Source of the DNA: a virus
IMG/VR virus record: IMGVR_UViG_3300030388_001346
Span: 1-28,249 of that record
Strand: one strand, 5' to 3'
DNA length: 28,249 bases
Below, piece after piece: positions 23,785 through 28,249 of this stretch. The notes under the pieces were generated by a model. The model ran no database searches and was not told the origin of the DNA. It saw only the letters and a list, made by a program, of their open reading frames with translations. The translations under genes and the position numbers were made by a program. Each line of letters opens with the position of its first letter. The first letter of the stretch is position 1.

Positions 23785-23867
23785 TACCTTCCTTTATATT
23801 TATTTAACTTTCGCTGATTAGCGAATTCCTAGTAGGTAGCCTACGCGGGAACTGGCGATGCGTAGCA
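23785..23867 (-). promoter_or_regulatory. 83-bp leader with three dyads upstream of the HTH/TraR/polymerase genes
   Basis: The gap contains the 16-bp palindrome at 23810-23825, the hairpin GATGC-GTA-GCATC at 23857-23869 that overlaps the DUF3310 stop, and a competing pair CTACGC (23841-23846)/GCGTAG (23860-23865). The last two share bases and cannot form together. There is no U-run, so a classical terminator is not supported. I see no convincing -35/-10 pair. It may control the polymerase genes at the RNA or DNA level. Confidence 0.5.
23810..23825. repeat. 16-bp palindrome, copy 1
   Basis: TTCGCTGATTAGCGAA: six-base perfect arms around a GATT centre. Identical copies, in the same orientation, lie at 24884-24899 and 27921-27936. 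This copy is 25 bases ahead of the HTH gene start, between DUF3310 and the HTH gene. Confidence 0.95.
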
Positions 23868-24206
23868 TCAATCTTCACAAGTACCTCCAACACAATACTT
23901 ACCATTCAGTATTTCATCAGCTACATCATCAAGTGCTTGATGGTGTGCATCCGTAGTGTCTTTTAGTTTGGGTTGAGTGTCTTCATAAAATTCTTTGAGT
24001 TTGTTTGCGAACCATGATAGTTTACCGGCATCATTTATTGCATCCTGTTCAGTGCCTTTTAATCCTATTCGTGTATCGTATTTCATTATCGTACCTTTAA
24101 GATATCCTCTGTACTCTTCGTCTGTTAGTTTAGCACGAATAATTTTTATTGTTTCAATACCTTGTGTGTAGTGGGGGGGATTGTTTACTAAATCATCCTC
24201 GTTCAT
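23868..24206 (-). CDS. DUF3310-family protein
   Basis: The 112-aa protein contains the DUF3310 signature. NNPPHYTQGIETIKII is followed by GYLKGTIMKYDTRIGLKG and DAGKLSWFANKLKE. The family is widespread in phages and is sometimes labelled a nucleotide kinase in databases, but no P-loop is present here and the function is not established. The C-terminus ends KYCVGGTCED. It lies 13 bases after the VRR-NUC gene, with AAGAGA in front. Its stop is within a hairpin of the following leader. Confidence 0.9.
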   Translation of the reverse strand: MNEDDLVNNPPHYTQGIETIKIIRAKLTDEEYRGYLKGTIMKYDTRIGLKGTEQDAINDAGKLSWFANKLKEFYEDTQPKLKDTTDAHHQALDDVADEILNGKYCVGGTCED

Positions 24207-24219
24207 TTAAAGTCTCTTA

Positions 24220-24549
24220 TTATAATTGGTCTAACAATGACTCTAGCATATCTATATTATGCTCGTCAATTATTATTGAGAATCCTTTAGCAGTCTGAAT
24301 GTCTTTGAGATGTTTTCTTTGAAGTGCGGTTGGTCTACCTCCATTGGCTTTGCACTCTATACCAACGAATAATCCTTTGTAACAAGCAATGATATCAGGT
24401 ACTCCATTAGCACCATAGCCTCCCGTTGCGGGCATACAATGATAAGCACCTAGCTTATCTAATATACTTTTTACTTTAGTCTTAACTTTCTTTTCCGGTG
24501 TCATATTAGTATCATAACATAAGGTGCAGGGCCCGGCAGCAAATTGCAT
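24220..24549 (-). CDS. VRR-NUC-domain nuclease
   Basis: The 109-aa PD-(D/E)XK enzyme has the VRR-NUC core: GGYGANGVPDIIACYKG (D52), FVGIECKANGG (E65, K67) and TALQRKH (Q77). Phage VRR-NUC proteins are stand-alone and thought to cut branched DNA, often beside DUF2815, polymerase A and SNF2 helicase genes, as here. The start is uncertain. ATG 24549 gives 15 extra residues including two Cys, and ATG 24504 (MTPEKKVK) gives a typical family length. Neither has a good ribosome site, and the 38-bp gap upstream is pure AT-rich sequence. Confidence 0.92.
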   Translation of the reverse strand: MQFAAGPCTLCYDTNMTPEKKVKTKVKSILDKLGAYHCMPATGGYGANGVPDIIACYKGLFVGIECKANGGRPTALQRKHLKDIQTAKGFSIIIDEHNIDMLESLLDQL

Positions 24550-24587
24550 TTTTAATAGCTAAAAAAATTATTTAACTATGTTAATCA

Positions 24588-24983
24588 TTATGGCGAGCTG
24601 CGTATCAAGCTATGTATTTCTTTTTTGTCAAGCACAATAACATACATATTTTCAGATGCTCTCCATCCTATATGTGAAAGTTCTGTATCTTTTAGGTTAT
24701 TGTTAGTGCTTAAATAGGTTACATACATATCTACTTCATGGAGTTTATCGTCAATAATATAAGTATCAGATTGTGGTGATACACGTATTATAGATAGGTG
24801 AGTTTTAATTATAGGTGGGAGGGTATCAGAAGTATATATCCTGACAAGGTTATCAAATAGATATAATCTATAAGATGGGACGATTCGCTGATTAGCGAAA
24901 CATTGCTCCAAAGCCACAAGATAATATTGTGGCAGTCTAGGATGTGGCATTGGAGACATTGTGATGGGTTTATTATTAAACAA
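24588..24983 (-). CDS. Hypothetical protein of the VWA/orphan block (131 aa)
   Basis: No family is recognised. The product begins MFNNKPITMSPMPHPRLPQYYLVALE. Its middle is beta-rich (YRLYLFDNLVRIYTSD, TYIIDDKLHEVDMYVTYLS) and the end reads MYVIVLDKKEIHSLIRSSP. The likely start is TTG 24983, six or seven bases after AGGGGAAG and overlapping the upstream 375-aa gene by 8 bp. The next ATG (24959) has no ribosome site. Unusually, the second copy of the 16-bp palindrome is inside this gene (24884-24899) and is translated as part of CFANQRIVP. Confidence 0.7.
   Translation of the reverse strand: MFNNKPITMSPMPHPRLPQYYLVALEQCFANQRIVPSYRLYLFDNLVRIYTSDTLPPIIKTHLSIIRVSPQSDTYIIDDKLHEVDMYVTYLSTNNNLKDTELSHIGWRASENMYVIVLDKKEIHSLIRSSP
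24884..24899. repeat. 16-bp palindrome, copy 2, inside a reading frame
   Basis: TTCGCTGATTAGCGAA, identical to copies 1 and 3, with the preceding base A shared with copy 3. On the coding strand it reads in frame as FANQR, part of CFANQRI in the 131-aa protein. Confidence 0.95.
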
Positions 24984-26103
24984 TAACTTCCCCTACATTA
25001 GGGATACCTAACCATATAGAAGTAAAATGTGGGTTAGTTTCCTGTTCAATAATATTTACCCCATTATTCTTTAGAAGTGTTTTCCGTAATGCTGAATCAC
25101 GATATTTACTAAAGGGGATAAAGCCATGAAGGTTTGATTTATCTTCCATAGCCATTTTCATCATAACAACTGTTGAAGCAAGAACATCAAAATATTTTGA
25201 GTCTTCAATTGTTTTAATATACTCTTGGTCTTTAATAATAAACATATACTTTAATGATGAATTCATACCCTCTTGCCAAGTTTCCATCTTTTTAAATGCA
25301 CCTTTAATGACAACTAAACTATCAGAATTACTAGCACCAATTAAATGTATATCAGACTCTAAAATGTTATGAGTAAAAGATTTATCTAACTGCTCTATAG
25401 CATTATTTACTTTGTCTATCTTTAGTGAAGCTTCATTTAATTCTTGGCTAACTTCATGGGATAGTGGTTCTTTCTTTGTAACATTAAGAAACATAGCCTT
25501 CACTTGTTTTTTATTAAAATGATAAGCATCATCGACCTGATACTCCCAGTCGTGTTTAGATAAACCCTCATGTAAAACTGTAAAGTCATTACGGGTAGGT
25601 GTGTATCTTTTAGGCATAGCATCTCTCTTCTTTATCCCCTTCATAATTTGAGCAACTTTAAAAGATTTAAGTGTTCGCTTATCGGTATCTGTTGTACCCC
25701 TTTCTTTAACATCTTTAGAAAGTCTAATACAAAATAATAAGTTATCACTTGTTAAAGAATGAGTACAATAAACTGCACCATAAGGTACACCATTGAATCC
25801 TAGCATAAAACAATCTTTAGATAATTCGGATTTGCTTGTTACATTATCTTCCTTATCATGTTGTTCTTGCTCTTCCAAATCCTTCCATTTACTTGAATTT
25901 GGATTATGAATCTTCTCATAATAATAGGCAGGTTTATCCTCATAGTTTCGTTCATCATATACAATCTGTAAACCCAATGGTCTCATTACCTCAACTCCAT
26001 AGAGATGGTGCAACTCGGCTATCAATGGTAAAGTTTTTGAGTCCTTTACCATCTTATTTAATTCTTTAGATTGCATACACTTACTAATATAATCTTTATT
26101 CAT
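24976..26103 (-). CDS. Orphan protein of the VWA block (375 aa)
   Basis: I do not recognise this protein. It is well formed and long for an orphan. It has a helical, charged N-terminal region (LNKMVKDSKTLPLIAELHHL), a mixed middle with CFMLGFNGVPYGAVYCTHS, a coiled-coil-like stretch (ASLKIDKVNNAIEQLDKS), and a C-terminal part with KYMFIIKDQEYIKTI and HFTSIWLGIPNVGEVIV. Neither a Walker motif nor a catalytic triad is obvious. It follows the 81-aa gene with a TAATG stop/start and GGAGAGG in front, and precedes the 131-aa gene. Because it is coupled to the VWA/MoxR genes it may be a partner or client of that pair; this is inference. Confidence 0.8.
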   Translation of the reverse strand: MNKDYISKCMQSKELNKMVKDSKTLPLIAELHHLYGVEVMRPLGLQIVYDERNYEDKPAYYYEKIHNPNSSKWKDLEEQEQHDKEDNVTSKSELSKDCFMLGFNGVPYGAVYCTHSLTSDNLLFCIRLSKDVKERGTTDTDKRTLKSFKVAQIMKGIKKRDAMPKRYTPTRNDFTVLHEGLSKHDWEYQVDDAYHFNKKQVKAMFLNVTKKEPLSHEVSQELNEASLKIDKVNNAIEQLDKSFTHNILESDIHLIGASNSDSLVVIKGAFKKMETWQEGMNSSLKYMFIIKDQEYIKTIEDSKYFDVLASTVVMMKMAMEDKSNLHGFIPFSKYRDSALRKTLLKNNGVNIIEQETNPHFTSIWLGIPNVGEVIV

Positions 26104-26348
26104 TAGTCCTCTCCTTCAAATTTAAAAGTAATAACATCTTCATCTAATACTTCTACTTCTTTACCCCCCATGATGTGTTTAGTGGCATCATCTATTAGTT
26201 CATCTATTGCTAGATTGCTCAACTCAATAGACTCAGCACTAACGGTTATATCAACACCATCATCTTTTTTCTTAACAACCATAAACTTTAAGTCACTTGT
26301 ATCTATATAAACATAATCTACATCTTCCGGCTTAAATTTAACTTTCAT
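26103..26348 (-). CDS. Small acidic hypothetical protein (81 aa)
   Basis: The product is acidic and mainly beta in appearance (VDYVYIDTSDLKFMVVKKKDDGVDITVSAESIEL) with a C-terminal helix and EVEVLDEDVITFKFEGED. No family is known to me. It overlaps the upstream acidic gene by 11 bp and the 375-aa gene as TAATG. Confidence 0.7.
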   Translation of the reverse strand: MKVKFKPEDVDYVYIDTSDLKFMVVKKKDDGVDITVSAESIELSNLAIDELIDDATKHIMGGKEVEVLDEDVITFKFEGED

Positions 26349-26466
26349 CTTGTTCTCTCTCCTCTTGTTCTTCTTGTTTTCTTAACCAATTATCATCATT
26401 GATGGCATCATAATCAGGCTCGTAACTATCTCTTGGTTCCGGTGGATTTACATCTCTTTCAGTCAT
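26338..26466 (-). CDS. Small highly acidic protein (42 aa)
   Basis: The frame from ATG 26466 to the TAA at 26340-26338 encodes a peptide starting MTERDVNPPEPRDSYEPDYD and ending LRKQEEQEEREQDES. It is Glu/Asp/Gln rich, with one Trp. The start forms TAATG with the stop of the upstream membrane gene, and the 3' end overlaps the 81-aa gene by 11 bp, so the frame continues the chain of couplings and fills a gap of more than 100 bases. Low complexity means no function can be given. Confidence 0.68.
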   Translation of the reverse strand: MTERDVNPPEPRDSYEPDYDAINDDNWLRKQEEQEEREQDES

Positions 26467-26693
26467 TACTCACCCCCTATAATAATATCTGTGTCAATAC
26501 ACTCGGTATCGGTTTTTAAATAGACACTTGCACCATAATTTGCTTGTTCAAATGCCCTACCTTTTTGGCACACCACCTCGCTAGGTGTGGTATTCGATTG
26601 CCATGTCTCAAAGATATGTAATAACCCCATGCCTACAAGACTACCTATAAATAATCCTGTTGCTAACCATGTTGCACTATTGTTTTTATTCAT
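26466..26693 (-). CDS. Small single-pass membrane protein
   Basis: The 75-aa product begins MNKNNSATWLATGLFIGSL followed by VGMGLLHIF, a clear single transmembrane helix after a short basic N-terminus. An outside domain of about 40 residues carries two Cys (EVVCQKGRAF and TDTECIDTD) that could form a disulphide. ATG 26693 is preferred: AGGAG stands ten bases upstream, and the hydrophobic helix begins at a normal distance. A longer form from 26735 would overlap the VWA gene by 14 bp. The role is unknown. Lysis-related function is possible for any small phage membrane protein but is not supported by a specific motif. Confidence 0.75.
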   Translation of the reverse strand: MNKNNSATWLATGLFIGSLVGMGLLHIFETWQSNTTPSEVVCQKGRAFEQANYGASVYLKTDTECIDTDIIIGGE

Positions 26694-26721
26694 GTTCACT
26701 CTACTCCTATGATTAAAAAGT

Positions 26722-27906
26722 TTAATTGTCTTCATACTTTACTACTTTGCCACTTGGTGCTTTGAAACTTCTACTCTCTGTTACCACCCACAATGTAGGG
26801 GAAGATATATCCCACTGAATCTTCGGCTCTACATATCCATCAGTGAAAACAATAACGGCATCTGCATTGATATTGTTCTCATTAATATATTTACTAACAC
26901 ATGAGACCTTAGTACCTCCACCCCCTTTAGGTTTAAGTACATGTGCAAGGTTGGTATAATCTTCAAGCACTTGTTCACCATGTACTTCATAGTCCCACCA
27001 TATAACTCTCACTCTATCCGGCGAGGTTACATCACATATAGATACCAACTCAGTAACAAATACTGATAGTTCTCTAGCACCTATCGAACCGGATGTATCA
27101 ATCGCTACCACCAACTCACCAATCGTTTCGTTCTCTAGGGATGGTAGGTAGAGATTGTTTGCCACCATACGCTTGTTAAACCTCCGCCATGTAAACTCAT
27201 CCGTACCCCTAATCGATGTTGATACAAAATCTCTTAACACATCTTGCCATCTAACTTTAGGCTCTAACATATCAGAAATAGCACGAGGTGTTTTACCCCC
27301 TAGCTTTCCGGCTAACATACTTCCTTCGCGTAAGGCAGCGTCTACTTTCTCAGTATGTTTTTTTACTTCCTGCGGTGTCATAGATTTAGTAAAGTCATGT
27401 TCATCAAGCGAACCCTTACCATGTTTCTTTTGAAACTCTTTAGGGTTTTCTTTCTGTTGCTTTTCCAAATCTTTAATAACATCATTCACACTCCAGTCGT
27501 GGTACTTCACATCATAAAATGCACCCTCCGGTAATGATACGGATTTAGTTTGGCTATCACTCTCATATATATCTAAGTGATTGATAATGTCATTCACCAC
27601 ATAGTCACATGCTATGTTAGTTAGTTCAGGGTTTTTCTTCATCTGACTTTTAAACCGTACCGGATGGTTCAATGCACAATGTTCTGTCTCGTGCATCACC
27701 AGTCCCCGCACCTCATACTTACTTAACCCCTCAATAAACTTTCTACCATAATACTTATTCACCCCATCCGTACATGCGGTTGGACAATCATCCACTACTT
27801 TGTTATCACCCATCAACATCACACCGGAATACAAAGCAGTTTCTTTTTGTCTCATAAGCCATATGGTAGCTTTCTTTACTGATACTTCTGCCGTTTCTAT
27901 ATTCAT
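26722..27906 (-). CDS. VWA protein with N-terminal zincin-like metallopeptidase domain (DUF2201-like)
   Basis: The 394-aa protein has two parts. The N-terminal half carries the zinc motif HETEH (H72, E73, H76) in GLVMHETEHCALNHP, as in the putative metallopeptidase half of DUF2201 proteins. The C-terminal half is a von Willebrand factor A-like domain with the MIDAS motif AIDTSGSIG (D270, S272, S274), plus GGGGTKV and VIVFTDGYVE as later metal-site segments. Such proteins pair with MoxR-type AAA+ ATPases, and a MoxR-like fragment lies directly upstream. The family is thought to remodel or mature other proteins, but the phage substrate is unknown. GGGGAGAG precedes ATG 27906, and the third palindrome copy lies 14 bases upstream. 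Confidence 0.9.
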   Translation of the reverse strand: MNIETAEVSVKKATIWLMRQKETALYSGVMLMGDNKVVDDCPTACTDGVNKYYGRKFIEGLSKYEVRGLVMHETEHCALNHPVRFKSQMKKNPELTNIACDYVVNDIINHLDIYESDSQTKSVSLPEGAFYDVKYHDWSVNDVIKDLEKQQKENPKEFQKKHGKGSLDEHDFTKSMTPQEVKKHTEKVDAALREGSMLAGKLGGKTPRAISDMLEPKVRWQDVLRDFVSTSIRGTDEFTWRRFNKRMVANNLYLPSLENETIGELVVAIDTSGSIGARELSVFVTELVSICDVTSPDRVRVIWWDYEVHGEQVLEDYTNLAHVLKPKGGGGTKVSCVSKYINENNINADAVIVFTDGYVEPKIQWDISSPTLWVVTESRSFKAPSGKVVKYEDN

Positions 27907-27920
27907 ATCTCTCCCCTCTA

Positions 27921-27936
27921 TTCGCTGATTAGCGAA
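27921..27936. repeat. 16-bp palindrome, copy 3
   Basis: TTCGCTGATTAGCGAA in the 33-bp gap between the MoxR-like gene stop and the VWA gene start, immediately before the ribosome site. Identical and equally oriented to copies 1 and 2. Confidence 0.95.
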
Positions 27937-27939
27937 TGA

Positions 27940-28249
27940 TTAAAATAACACATGGTTAGATGTACACCACTTGGCAACTTCTTGATTACCCCTTGCAAAC
28001 TTCTGACAAGTATGGTGTCTCATTATCATAGTGAAAAAGGTTGCTTGTATCTCTTCACTACCAATACGTTTTATATACTTCATAACCGCAGTCAAATCAG
28101 ATGGTGATTTAATTTTGTCACTTGCTTGAAACATAAGAAACAACTGAGCCGATATACTTTCCGGCACCGGTGTCGTATCCGGACTCTTCACTATCTCATC
28201 AAAGGTAGGTAGTTCTTTCTCTAGTCTCAAGAAAGCATCCATGTCTCTA
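27940..28249 (-). CDS. MoxR-like AAA+ ATPase, C-terminal fragment
   Basis: The frame is open to the window edge, and the first ATG (28242) is internal: the residues before it read RD, giving RDMDAFLRLEKELPTFDEIV. This is followed by VPESISAQLFLMFQASDKI, LTAVMKYIKRIGSEEIQATFF and a C-terminal EVAKWCTSNHVLF. The order fits the lid and C-terminal helices of MoxR-like AAA+ ATPases from phages, and the adjoining VWA gene is the normal partner. The Walker motifs would be beyond the right edge, so the assignment depends on the C-terminal pattern and the neighbour. Confidence 0.7.
   Translation of the reverse strand, partial: RDMDAFLRLEKELPTFDEIVKSPDTTPVPESISAQLFLMFQASDKIKSPSDLTAVMKYIKRIGSEEIQATFFTMIMRHHTCQKFARGNQEVAKWCTSNHVLF

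Noticed and set aside
23857-23869. Rho-independent terminator after DUF3310
   Set aside because: A short hairpin exists, but no U-run follows it and the downstream genes appear to belong to the same unit.
27940-28242. Complete 100-aa gene starting at ATG 28242
   Set aside because: The frame remains open to the window edge, and the residues before the ATG continue the RD-DAFLRL pattern of MoxR ATPases, so it is a fragment.

Overview
The window is a stretch of an AT-rich, tightly packed double-stranded DNA tailed-phage genome. No host gene, rRNA, tRNA, integrase or repressor was recognised. Both edges cut through genes: a structural gene on the left and a MoxR-like AAA+ ATPase gene on the right. 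Low G+C, a GGIIGYAPGG-type structural protein, two 2-oxoglutarate/Fe(II) oxygenases and the mixture of replication genes resemble marine phages known from cultured SAR11/roseobacter phages and from metagenomes. That host range is an inference from gene style and is not proved by anything here.

Layout. Positions 1-10724 (+ strand) hold the end of the virion block: a Gln/Ala-rich protein, a 601-aa Pro/Gln-rich protein and a giant 2789-aa protein. I read the giant protein as a phage 'polyvalent' or internal virion protein, with an N-terminal triple repeat, a hydrophobic segment, a zincin-like metallopeptidase domain, a large SDWG-type polyvalent-protein domain and an LPD38-like C-terminal region. 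From 10717 to 28249 every gene is on the - strand. The two blocks meet tail to tail with an 8-bp overlap and no visible terminator.

The - strand block, read in its direction of transcription (right to left), begins with a MoxR ATPase plus a zincin/VWA protein. Next come a small membrane protein, an acidic peptide and three orphans (81, 375 and 131 aa). VRR-NUC nuclease, DUF3310, HTH and DksA/TraR-type zinc-finger genes lead to a family A DNA polymerase. After it come two 2OG-Fe(II) oxygenases separated by small Cys-containing proteins, a Cas4/RecB-like nuclease, and an HNH protein with a basic HNH-like companion. A good sigma70-type promoter then precedes an SNF2-type helicase, three small genes, a DUF2815-like ssDNA-binding protein, a Cys-containing conserved phage protein, an HTH protein, and a primase-helicase. 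Together these make a nearly complete replication/recombination set: polymerase, primase-helicase, SSB, SNF2 helicase, and VRR-NUC and RecB-like nucleases. No RNA polymerase gene was seen in the window.

Genes are coupled by ATGA, TAATG or 8-bp overlaps. Three short genes of 42-46 codons fill what would otherwise be gaps, and several genes probably start at TTG or GTG. No stretch above 300 bases lacks a gene. The most unexplained signal is an identical 16-bp palindrome, TTCGCTGATTAGCGAA, present three times in the same orientation at 23810, 24884 and 27921. Two copies lie in intergenic leaders and one lies inside a reading frame. Together they bracket the VWA/orphan block.
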